Of a DNA stretch of 20,513 bases, positions 14,116 through 20,513 are shown piece by piece (the first letter of the stretch is position 1; each line of letters begins with the position of its first letter). The notes below the pieces were generated by a model. That model had not been told where the DNA came from and did no database searches. It saw only the letters and a program-made list of their open reading frames with translations. The DNA comes from JBPYFK01 sp051984675 (GTDB lineage Bacteria > Actinomycetota > Actinomycetes > Mycobacteriales > Pseudonocardiaceae), in NCBI GenBank assembly GCA_051984675.1, contig JBPYFK010000068.1:1-20513 (forward strand). The letters are read 5' to 3'. The position numbers and the translations under genes are program-made.

Positions 14116-14565
14116 ATGACCTCTCCGCAGGACGAGTCGCGCATTGCGCAGCATCCTGATCTGGTCGCAATAGGACAGCGCTATGCCGGCAAGCTGGGCG
14201 GCCCGCAGATCGTGACCAGCGAGGGCCTGCTCATGCTGGCCGGGGCGTACGCCGCCATCTCTCCGTGGGTGGTCGGCTTCGCCGGCCGGGCTCCGGGGTT
14301 GGCCGTCAATGACGTGATTCTCGGGCTGATCGTGGTGTTGATGGGACTCGGCGTGATGGGCACGCCGGAGCGCGGCAGCGGGCTGAGCTGGACGGCCGTT
14401 CCGATCGGGATCTGGGTGTTGATCTCGACCTGGATCGTGACACCGCGCGGAGCGGTCACGGCCGGCCTGGTGTGGAGCAACGTCGTGGTCGGTGCACTGA
14501 TGATCATTTTCGGTCTCAGTGTCACGGGCTTCGTGTTGGCGACGAAACGGTCGCTGACCGAATGA
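14116..14565 (+). CDS. SPW-repeat membrane protein
   Basis: This 149-aa integral membrane protein has four hydrophobic segments arranged as two related halves. The first half contains AISPWVVGFAG, the SPW motif. The second contains IGIWVLISTWIVTP, where the motif is degenerate (STW). This is the SPW repeat family, whose biochemical function is unknown. A soluble N-terminus of about 35 residues precedes the helices. AGAGGGGGGA before ATG 14116 is a good ribosome binding site. It follows the MarR gene by 123 bp and ends at a strong terminator, so it may be transcribed alone or with marR. Confidence 0.85.
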   Translation: MTSPQDESRIAQHPDLVAIGQRYAGKLGGPQIVTSEGLLMLAGAYAAISPWVVGFAGRAPGLAVNDVILGLIVVLMGLGVMGTPERGSGLSWTAVPIGIWVLISTWIVTPRGAVTAGLVWSNVVVGALMIIFGLSVTGFVLATKRSLTE

Positions 14566-14574
14566 CGGAGCTGG

Positions 14575-14602
14575 CAGCGCCCCACAGTCGTGTGGGGCGC
14601 TG
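14575..14602 (+). terminator. Strong terminator after the SPW-repeat gene
   Basis: A 12-bp perfect stem (CAGCGCCCCACA / TGTGGGGCGCTG) with loop GTCG, followed by TCTTTG, 10 bp after the stop at 14565. This is the clearest intrinsic terminator in the window and separates the SPW gene from the transporter gene. Confidence 0.85.
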
Positions 14603-14638
14603 TCTTTGTGTGCCGCTGTGGCCCGTCTGGTGCGGGTG

Positions 14639-15724
14639 ATGACTGGTTCCGGCGAAAGCGAATGGGCGTCTTCCTGGCTGGCGTGGCGGGCGCGCCTAGG
14701 TCCTGGGGTCGCGTCCTGGGTGCGTACGCTGTGGCCGGGCTGTTTCGCGCTGGTCATGGCCACCGGCGTGGTCTCCAGCGGACTCGATTCGAACGGATGG
14801 GCGTTCGCCTCCACCGTGCTGCTCGGCCTGGGCGTCATCGCCTTCTTGATCTTGCTTGCGGCGACCGCGTGGCGCATCGCGCGATACCCCCAGGAGATCA
14901 CGGCGGATGTGCTCGACCCCGGGCGGTCATTCGCATTCTTCACGTTCGTCGTCGCCGCCGACGTGCTCGCCGCCCAGTTGGCGACGGACCACCACCCCGT
15001 GCCGGCGACGGTGCTGCTGACCACGGGATCGGCGGCGTGGCTCGTGCTCGGATACGTCCTGCCCCTGGCGTTGATCGTTCGGCATGGACTCCGTCCGGCG
15101 CTGGCCTCGGCTGACGGCGCGTGGTTTCTCTGGGTCGTCGGCGCCCAATCGATCGTGGTGGCGCTGACCGCCTTGCCGGATGTCTACAGGGCCTTACTGG
15201 GACCAATCGCGGTCGCCGTCTGGTCGATCGGCGTGGTGCTCTACCTAGCCGTGGCGGTGCTCGTGCTGGCCCGGCTGTTCGGTTATCCCGTCCGGGCCGG
15301 CCAGCTCACCCCGTCGTACTGGATCTTGATGGGCGCCACCGCGATCAGCGCGCTCGCTGGAGCTCGCGTCCTGCGCTGGTCCAGCGTTCCCTTGATCAAC
15401 GCGACCACGCCGGTAGTGGCGGGACTGTCGGTCATGCTGTGGGCCTTCGGCACCTGGATGGTCCCGGTCCTGGTGGTCCAGAGCGTCTGGTGGGAAAGGA
15501 CGCGGCTGCCCCTCTTCTACGAGCCCGGCCTATGGAGCATCGTCTTCCCGGTCGGCATGTACGGAGTGGCCAGTCATGAGCTCGGCACCGTCCTCGGCGT
15601 GCGGTGGCTGGCTGACCTCGGCTCAACCGAGATCTGGGCCGGCGCGGTCGTCTGGCTGACCGTCTTCGTTGCCATGCTGACCGCGACCGGGCGACGGGTC
15701 GTCGAGGCGCTGCGGGCTCGGTGA
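14639..15724 (+). CDS. TDT/SLAC1-family transporter (tellurite resistance/dicarboxylate type)
   Basis: This membrane protein of about 361 aa has around ten helices and resembles the tellurite-resistance/dicarboxylate transporter (TDT) family, related to TehA, Mae1, SSU1 and plant SLAC1 anion channels. Typical stretches are LWPGCFALVMATGVVS in the first helix, RYPQEITADVLDPGRSFAFFTFVVA after the second, and the late MYGVASHELG segment. The family carries anions such as malate, sulfite or nitrate; substrate is not predictable here. The frame is open from GTG 14606, which falls in the tail of the upstream terminator, so ATG 14639 is preferred although its ribosome binding site is weak. It reads toward the FHA gene, 96 bp away. 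Confidence 0.8.
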   Translation: MTGSGESEWASSWLAWRARLGPGVASWVRTLWPGCFALVMATGVVSSGLDSNGWAFASTVLLGLGVIAFLILLAATAWRIARYPQEITADVLDPGRSFAFFTFVVAADVLAAQLATDHHPVPATVLLTTGSAAWLVLGYVLPLALIVRHGLRPALASADGAWFLWVVGAQSIVVALTALPDVYRALLGPIAVAVWSIGVVLYLAVAVLVLARLFGYPVRAGQLTPSYWILMGATAISALAGARVLRWSSVPLINATTPVVAGLSVMLWAFGTWMVPVLVVQSVWWERTRLPLFYEPGLWSIVFPVGMYGVASHELGTVLGVRWLADLGSTEIWAGAVVWLTVFVAMLTATGRRVVEALRAR

Positions 15725-15820
15725 CCACCGCCACCCGCAACAGGGGGCAAAAGTCCTGGTCAGCCATGCCGTCTTGTCCCGATGCTGGAAGTGCAGCGAC
15801 AGGACCATCCAAGGAGCATC

Positions 15821-16258
15821 ATGTTCCAGACCTCGACCGCGAACGTGGCGATCAAGCGCGTCGCTCACGCAACCGAGACGACTCGACCCCGGTACACCCT
15901 CCCGTCGACGGCCGTGACCAGCGCGGACGCGTTGCCCCAGCCCCGGCGCACCTCGCCTGTGGGCACGGCTGCCTGGCTGGTGCCCACGCGCGGTCCCTGG
16001 ACCGCCGTGGGACTGACCAAGTCCCTGACCACTCTCGGACGACACCGCGACTGCGACATCGTCCTCGACGATCACACGATCTCTCGGTACCACGCCGAGA
16101 TCCGTCACGACGGCGATGGCCACTACACCTTGGTCGATGGCGGCTCGCTGAACGGCACCTACGTGAACCGGCAGGTGGCCGACCATGTAGCGCTGTCCGA
16201 CGGGGACGAAATCTGGATCGGCAAGGCCCGTTTCGTCTTTTGCTTGCCTGCACGCTGA
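15821..16258 (+). CDS. FHA-domain protein
   Basis: This 145-aa protein has a poorly conserved N-terminal 50-60 residues and a C-terminal forkhead-associated domain that binds phosphothreonine peptides. The FHA core is visible: LTTLGRHRDCDIVLDD (Gly-Arg), TISRYHAEI (Ser-Arg-x2-His), and LVDGGSLNGTYVNRQ (Asn-Gly), so the phosphopeptide-binding residues are present. AAGGAG followed by CATC before ATG 15821 sets the start; an upstream ATG at 15782 lacks such a site. It probably acts as an adaptor for Ser/Thr kinase signalling. It converges with the hybrid kinase gene, only 28 bp between stops. Confidence 0.87.
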   Translation: MFQTSTANVAIKRVAHATETTRPRYTLPSTAVTSADALPQPRRTSPVGTAAWLVPTRGPWTAVGLTKSLTTLGRHRDCDIVLDDHTISRYHAEIRHDGDGHYTLVDGGSLNGTYVNRQVADHVALSDGDEIWIGKARFVFCLPAR

Positions 16259-16286
16259 GCATGAACAGTGGGCCCTGCGCGACGGC

Positions 16287-18989
16287 TCACCCGCGCATCG
16301 CCCTGCTCGGTAGGTACTTCGCGATGACCGGCATCAGGTGCTCGCTGGTTATTGGCTTGATGATGTAGTCGGTGGCGCCTGACTCAAGGGTTCGAGCTCG
16401 TTCGTCCTTCATCGCGTTAGCGGTGAGCACAATGACCGGGACATCCGCGAAGCGCTGATCCCCGCGGATCTCCGCTGTGGCGGACCGACCGTCCATGCCC
16501 GGCATCATCAGGTCCAGCAACACCAGCGCGATGTCACGTTCCTGATGGAGCAACTCGATGCCCTCCGTTCCGTTGTCGGCGGAGAGCACGTTCAGGCCGT
16601 GCTGTTCCAGCAGGGCAGTGACCGCGAAGACCGTGCGCGGGTCGTCGTCGATGACGAGTACCTTCTCGCCGCGAAACCTGTAGCGGTCGCTGATCGCCTG
16701 TGGTGCGCCGCGTTCGGCGTATCGCGGTTCTGGCAAGTCCGCCCGCGTCTCGGGGGCCGAGTCCACCGATCCGCCAGGAGATGCGGAAACGTGCGGGGTG
16801 GCCGCGTTGGAGAGAGAGGGCTGGTCGTTGCCAGAGTCACGCTTGATGGGCACGTAGAGGGTAAAGATGCTTCCTTCGCCCAGCTTGCTGACGACGCGCA
16901 GTTCGCCACCGAGTAGCAGAGCCAGCTCGCGACAGATGGCCAGCCCGAGCCCGGTACCGCCATACTTGCGGTTGGTCGTGCTCTCGGCTTGCTGGAACTT
17001 GTCGAAGATGACGTCGAGCTTCTCGTCGGGAATGCCGATCCCCGTGTCCTGCACGGTGAAGGCAACGCACGCGGATGCGTTCTCCATCGCCGGCTCGGAC
17101 ACCTCGGACGGTGACACCATGCGGATGTCCAGGCGGACGCTGCCCTGCTCGGTGAACTTCAGCGCGTTCGACAGCAGGTTGCGCAGGATCTGTTGCAGGC
17201 GGGTTTGGTCGGTCTCCAGGCTCTGCGGAACCAGGTGAGAGACGGCTACCGAGAAATCCAGACCCTTCTCGGCGGCCATCGGCTGGTACAGCGTCTCAAC
17301 GTAGTTGACCAGTTCGTTGATCTCGACCGGCACCGGCACCACGTCCAGATGGCCCGCTTCGATCTTGGCCAGGTCAAGGATGTCGTTGATGAGCTGCAGA
17401 AGGTCGCTGCCGGCGGCGTAGATAGTGCGGACGTACTCGACCTGCTGGGGTGTGAGGTTGCCCTCGACGTTGTCGGCGAGGAGCCCCGCCAGCATCAGCG
17501 CGCTGTTCAACGGCGAGCGCAACTCGTGCGACATGCTCGCGATGAACTCCGACTTGTACCTCGACGCCGTGGACAGCCGCGCAGCCAGCTCCTCCAGCTC
17601 CTTCCGGGCCTGTTCGATCTCCGTGATCTCGGTGTTCTTGCTCTCGATGTCGCGCTTCTGGTGGACCAGCAGCGCCGCCTTCTCCGCCAATTCGGTGTTC
17701 GACCGCCGCAGCTCTTCCTGCTGCGCCTGGAGCTGTTCGGCCAGCCGCCGCGATTCCGCCAGTAACGTCTCGGTCTGGGAATTGACGAGGATGGTGTTGA
17801 CGTTGACACCGATGGTTTCTCGGAACTGCTCCAGCAGATCAAGATGCGGCTTGGTGAATTCGTGAATCGAAGCCAGCTCGATCACACACAACGTCTGCCC
17901 CTCGAACAGCACCGGTAAGACGACCACGTTTGCCGGCGCGGAAGTCCCGACGCCGGACGAGATCCGCGCATATCCCGGAGGGGCATCGGTGACCAGGATC
18001 GTTTTCCTGTCCACCGCGGCTTGACCGACCAACGACTCCCCGAGCCGGAACCGCATGGCCCCCGGTTCCTGACCCGGCGGAGCCCCGTAACGGCCAACGG
18101 GCACCAACGTGGTTTCGGTGCCTTCGCCGTCGACCTCGGATTGAGCGAGAAAGACCGCGCCCTGCTGGGCGGACACCAATGGGGCCAGCTCGCTGAGAAT
18201 GCGCGAAGCCAGCGTGGTCACATCGCGGTGCCCCTGCATCGCCCCGGAAAGACGTGCGAGATTCGTCTTCAACCAGTCCTGCTCCAGGTAGGCCCGGGTG
18301 GTCTCCTCCAGCTTGGTGATCATCTGGTTGATGTCGTGTTTGAGTTCGGCGACCTCCCCGGAAGCGTCGACGGTGATCTTCTGGGTCAGGTCACCTTTGG
18401 TGACCGCGGTAGCGACCGCGGCGATCGCCCGCACCTGTGTGGTCAGATTCGCGGCGAGTTGATTCACGTTGTCGGTGAGTGCTTGCCAGGTGCCGGAGAC
18501 GCCTTCGACGTTGGCTTGTCCGCCGAGTTTGCCTTCGGTGCCGACTTCGCGGGCGACTCGGGTGACTTCGTCGGCGAAGGTGGAGAGTCGATCGACCATC
18601 GTGTTGAGGCTGTTCTTGAGTTCGGCCATCTCACCAGTGACCGGGATGGTGATCTTCTGCTCCAGGTCGCCGCGCGCTACAGCCGTCGCGGTCCGAGAGA
18701 CTTCCCGCACCTGCCGGTTGAGGCTTGCCACTTCCTCGGTGAGGTACTGGTTCTGCCCTGCGACCTCGTTGAACGTTCTGGCTAGCTCGGCGGCGGGCCC
18801 GGCCCCCGTGACAGCCAGGCGCCGGTGGACGTCGCCTTGTTCCAAGTCCTTCAGACCTGCCAGCAGACGCCTGAGCGCCGCGCGGCTGTCGCCCCCGAAG
18901 CACGAAGGCAGCGAGAACTCACCCTTGCGCACCCTGCTCAGTGGCCCGCGCAAGAGTCTGCGCGGCATTTTCGGCATACGAACTCTCAC
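16287..18989 (-). CDS. Soluble hybrid histidine kinase with HAMP array, GAF and receiver
   Basis: This 900-aa two-component sensor has no clear membrane helix, so it is probably cytoplasmic. Order: a HAMP-like repeat array in about residues 40-250 (repeated GDL-x-QKIT...GE-x-AELK units, such as ARGDLEQKITIPVTGEMAELK and TKGDLTQKITVDASGEVAELK), a GAF domain (about 260-420), and a coiled coil (about 425-475). Then come HisKA with SHELRSPLN (His488), an HATPase with NLLSNALKF, DTGIGIP and GGTGLGL, and a C-terminal receiver with VIDDD, the phospho-acceptor Asp826 in LLDLMMPG and Lys878 in YIIKPI. Alternating HAMP units recall fungal group III (Nik1-like) and large actinomycete kinases. The signal is unknown. 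GGAGG 5 nt before GTG 18989 supports the start. Confidence 0.9.
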   Translation of the reverse strand: MRVRMPKMPRRLLRGPLSRVRKGEFSLPSCFGGDSRAALRRLLAGLKDLEQGDVHRRLAVTGAGPAAELARTFNEVAGQNQYLTEEVASLNRQVREVSRTATAVARGDLEQKITIPVTGEMAELKNSLNTMVDRLSTFADEVTRVAREVGTEGKLGGQANVEGVSGTWQALTDNVNQLAANLTTQVRAIAAVATAVTKGDLTQKITVDASGEVAELKHDINQMITKLEETTRAYLEQDWLKTNLARLSGAMQGHRDVTTLASRILSELAPLVSAQQGAVFLAQSEVDGEGTETTLVPVGRYGAPPGQEPGAMRFRLGESLVGQAAVDRKTILVTDAPPGYARISSGVGTSAPANVVVLPVLFEGQTLCVIELASIHEFTKPHLDLLEQFRETIGVNVNTILVNSQTETLLAESRRLAEQLQAQQEELRRSNTELAEKAALLVHQKRDIESKNTEITEIEQARKELEELAARLSTASRYKSEFIASMSHELRSPLNSALMLAGLLADNVEGNLTPQQVEYVRTIYAAGSDLLQLINDILDLAKIEAGHLDVVPVPVEINELVNYVETLYQPMAAEKGLDFSVAVSHLVPQSLETDQTRLQQILRNLLSNALKFTEQGSVRLDIRMVSPSEVSEPAMENASACVAFTVQDTGIGIPDEKLDVIFDKFQQAESTTNRKYGGTGLGLAICRELALLLGGELRVVSKLGEGSIFTLYVPIKRDSGNDQPSLSNAATPHVSASPGGSVDSAPETRADLPEPRYAERGAPQAISDRYRFRGEKVLVIDDDPRTVFAVTALLEQHGLNVLSADNGTEGIELLHQERDIALVLLDLMMPGMDGRSATAEIRGDQRFADVPVIVLTANAMKDERARTLESGATDYIIKPITSEHLMPVIAKYLPSRAMRG

Positions 18990-19214
18990 GGCCCCCTCCG
19001 CGCTGCCGGGCAGCGCCCTTCGGCCTTCGCGTTACCGGTTCTCACCGGGCCTCGGCCGAAACGAACAAAAACGCAATATCGGTCAATCAGGATAATTGCC
19101 GCGCAGGTCTGAGGGGAAGACCGGCGCTTGGCGCTGCCAGAGCCATCCCGCCCCGAGCGCTCGATCCAGCTTCTGGTTACGACGACATCGTTGACCACCC
19201 ATGCCTGGGGCGCG

Positions 19215-19242
19215 TTGAATATAACCCCATAGGGGGTATGCA
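19215..19242 (+). promoter_or_regulatory. Tentative promoter overlapping the CsoR-like site
   Basis: TTGAAT (19215-19220) and TATGCA (19237-19242), 16 bp apart, could serve as -35 and -10 boxes with the palindrome between them. Both boxes match the consensus only partly. If correct, repressor binding would block polymerase directly. Confidence 0.3.
19221..19239. promoter_or_regulatory. CsoR-type metal operator
   Basis: ATAACCCCATAGGGGGTAT is a near-perfect palindrome: 7 of 8 arm positions pair around ATA. It has the TA-C-tract...G-tract-TA form of CsoR-family (Cu(I)-sensing) operators. It lies 47 bp before the Clp-N protein start. No such site was seen before copA or csp. Confidence 0.6.
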
Positions 19243-19285
19243 AAGGATGAGATCAAGCCCTCGACGGCGGCAGAAGGCGAACGTG

Positions 19286-20035
19286 ATGCCGAAGATCAAC
19301 GTTTATCTGCCCGAGGAGCTGGCTGAAGGGGTCAAGGCGACCGGCGTTCCGGTCTCGGCGATCTGCCAGCGGGCGCTGGCGCAGTCGGTGCGTCGCGTGA
19401 CCGCGGTCCGGGCCATCGCGCTCGGCGATCTGGCGGCGGACGATCCGACGGCTCAGCTGTCGCAGTTCACCGAGCGCACGCGCGTTGTGATCACATTGGC
19501 CATCGAGCAGGCTCGGGCGAGGGGTGCCGCGAGCGTCGGCTCGGAGCACCTGCTGCACGGAGTGCTCAGTGAAGGGACCAACCTCGCCTTGCAGGTGCTG
19601 CGCGCGATGGAGATCGATCCCAGTCACGTGTCGCGAGCGCTGACCAACGCTTCGTCGAACTCGCCGGAGAAGCCGACGGCTCAGCCGGCGACACACTTCA
19701 GCGGCCCCGCGGGCAACGCGCTGGAGCTGGCCGTGACGGAGGCACTCGCACTAGGGCACAACTACGTGGGGTGTGAGCACCTCTTGCTCGGGCTGGTCAG
19801 CGAACCCGACGGAACTGCTGGGAACGTCCTGCGTGAGCTGGGTATTGACATGCGCGCCGCCCGCCGGACGGTCGTGGCCGCACTCACCGGTTGTGCCCAT
19901 AGCCGCGAACCAACGGGCAACACCTACGGAGACGCGGCAAGCCTCGTCGCTACCGCCGTCCGGCAAGAACTGCGCCCCATCGTCACCCGCATCGAGCGGT
20001 TGGAGCAGCAGGCCGGCTTGACCGCCGAGGGGTAG
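19286..20035 (+). CDS. RHH-like plus double Clp-N domain protein
   Basis: This 249-aa protein contains the N-terminal substrate/adaptor-binding domain of ClpA/ClpC chaperones but no ATPase part. It starts MPKINVYLPEELAEGVKATG, a short segment like a ribbon-helix-helix DNA-binding arm. The two Clp-N repeats follow: the first with AIEQARARGAASVGSEHLLHGVL, the second with AVTEALALGHNYVGCEHLLLGLV and RELGID. The C-terminus is helical (VRQELRPIVTRIERLEQQ). Such proteins are widespread in actinomycetes, function unclear; a regulator or adaptor for ClpC-type proteolysis is possible. The frame is open from 18941, but AAGG before ATG 19286 and the MPKINVYLP start fix it. A CsoR-type palindrome precedes it, suggesting metal-responsive expression. 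Confidence 0.82.
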   Translation: MPKINVYLPEELAEGVKATGVPVSAICQRALAQSVRRVTAVRAIALGDLAADDPTAQLSQFTERTRVVITLAIEQARARGAASVGSEHLLHGVLSEGTNLALQVLRAMEIDPSHVSRALTNASSNSPEKPTAQPATHFSGPAGNALELAVTEALALGHNYVGCEHLLLGLVSEPDGTAGNVLRELGIDMRAARRTVVAALTGCAHSREPTGNTYGDAASLVATAVRQELRPIVTRIERLEQQAGLTAEG

Positions 20036-20075
20036 CTGCCCATACGGGACCCCGGGTCGCCATCGCCGAATGCGG

Positions 20076-20513
20076 TCATTGTCGACGGGTGGCTTCGATC
20101 CATCGGGGGGCGGGACCGCCACGTTCTCGTCGGGCGACCAGCCATGCGGCCAGCAACCCTCCGAGCGCGCCGAAGAGGTGGCCCTGCCAGGACACGCCCG
20201 GCTCGCCGGGGAGCACGCCGAGCAGCATGCCGCCCCAGTAGAAGAACAGCGCGAGCCCGACGAAGATCTGTTTCAGGTCCCACAGGAACAGTCCGCGGAG
20301 CAGCAGGAACACCATCCAACCGAACGCGATCCCGGAGGCACCCACCGTGATTCCCGGCGCACCGAGCAGCCAGGTGCCGGCGCCGGAGACACCCCAGACC
20401 AGCGCCGTCACGCCCACGAACTGGGCCATGCCACCGGACATCACCAACCAGCCGAGCACCAGCAGCGGCACGGTGTTCGCGAGCAGGTGCGGCCATCCCG
20501 CGTGCAGGAGCGG
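20076..20513 (-). CDS. Rhomboid-family intramembrane serine protease, partial
   Basis: The gene enters from beyond the right edge, so the N-terminus is missing. The visible 145 residues begin LLHAGWPHLLANTVPLL, the rhomboid helix with HxxxxHLxxN. They continue with the catalytic serine motif GASGIAFG and the catalytic histidine in GHLFGALGG, so the Ser-His dyad is present. About five hydrophobic segments remain. A short polar tail (ARRERGGPAPRWIEATRRQ) ends the protein. A GTG at 20471 is internal and not the start. The protease would cleave membrane proteins within or near the bilayer; no substrate is evident. It converges on the Clp-N gene with 40 bp between stops. Confidence 0.88.
   Translation of the reverse strand, partial: PLLHAGWPHLLANTVPLLVLGWLVMSGGMAQFVGVTALVWGVSGAGTWLLGAPGITVGASGIAFGWMVFLLLRGLFLWDLKQIFVGLALFFYWGGMLLGVLPGEPGVSWQGHLFGALGGLLAAWLVARRERGGPAPRWIEATRRQ

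Noticed and set aside
1..20513. CRISPR array
   Set aside because: I saw no regularly spaced short repeats; repeated segments are the tRNA scars, IS ends, recombinase half-sites and operators.

Overview
The window is high-GC DNA with frequent GTG/TTG starts, short stop/start overlaps and purine-rich ribosome binding sites. It also carries a type VII secretion (T7SS) effector module, an SPW-repeat protein, a GSP17M-like stress protein and stand-alone Clp-N proteins. Together these point to a chromosome segment of an actinomycete, probably Pseudonocardiaceae. The family assignment is inference from gene content; the phylum is fairly secure.

Left region (1-7.6 kb) is an accessory, metal-related stretch that has been damaged by mobile elements. 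A Cu(I) P1B-ATPase (copA, 296-2629) converges on a small Csp-type four-helix copper-binding protein (2803-3210). Upstream of csp lies the C-terminal scrap of a second Csp gene. It is cut off at a TTAG motif where a truncated IS701-family element begins. That element has lost its 3' end and is joined directly to a complete but inactivated IS3-family element (4940-6342; orfB has an internal frameshifting deletion). Next comes an intact tyrosine recombinase (6623-7576). A perfect 13-5-13 inverted repeat plus a third half-site lie just upstream of it and look like its own recombination or operator site.

Middle region (7.6-13 kb) starts with a NiCoT nickel/cobalt permease read leftward behind a cobalamin riboswitch, divergent from an ArsR-type metal sensor: cobalt import under vitamin B12 and probably metal control. 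Two identical 56-bp copies of the 3' part of a tRNA-Thr(TGT) gene (9574-9629 and 11832-11887) follow. They bracket a three-gene, overlapping T7SS cassette: an EspC/WXG100-like protein, a WxG-headed polymorphic toxin with a DUF4258-like C-terminus, and an 89-aa probable immunity protein. The repeats look like attachment-site scars. Beyond the second scar, the 5' and 3' ends of a second immunity-gene copy are separated by a GSP17M-type stress-protein gene.

Right region (13-20.5 kb) holds a MarR-family regulator and a small membrane protein with two CxxC pairs, sharing the same 15-bp operator core. After these come an SPW-repeat membrane protein with a strong terminator, a TDT/SLAC1-family transporter and an FHA-domain protein. 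A 900-aa soluble hybrid histidine kinase (HAMP array-GAF-HisKA-HATPase-REC) runs leftward. Divergent from it is a protein with an RHH-like start and two Clp-N repeats; its promoter contains a CsoR-type palindrome. The window ends inside a rhomboid protease gene read leftward.

Unifying themes are metal handling (Cu, Co/Ni), sensing and stress, and repeated insertion and deletion by site-specific recombination and IS elements. I see no single large undescribed system. The most unusual items are the tRNA-scar-bounded toxin cassette with a split orphan immunity gene, the self-associated recombinase site, the CsoR-like operator before the Clp-N gene, and the shared MarR operators.
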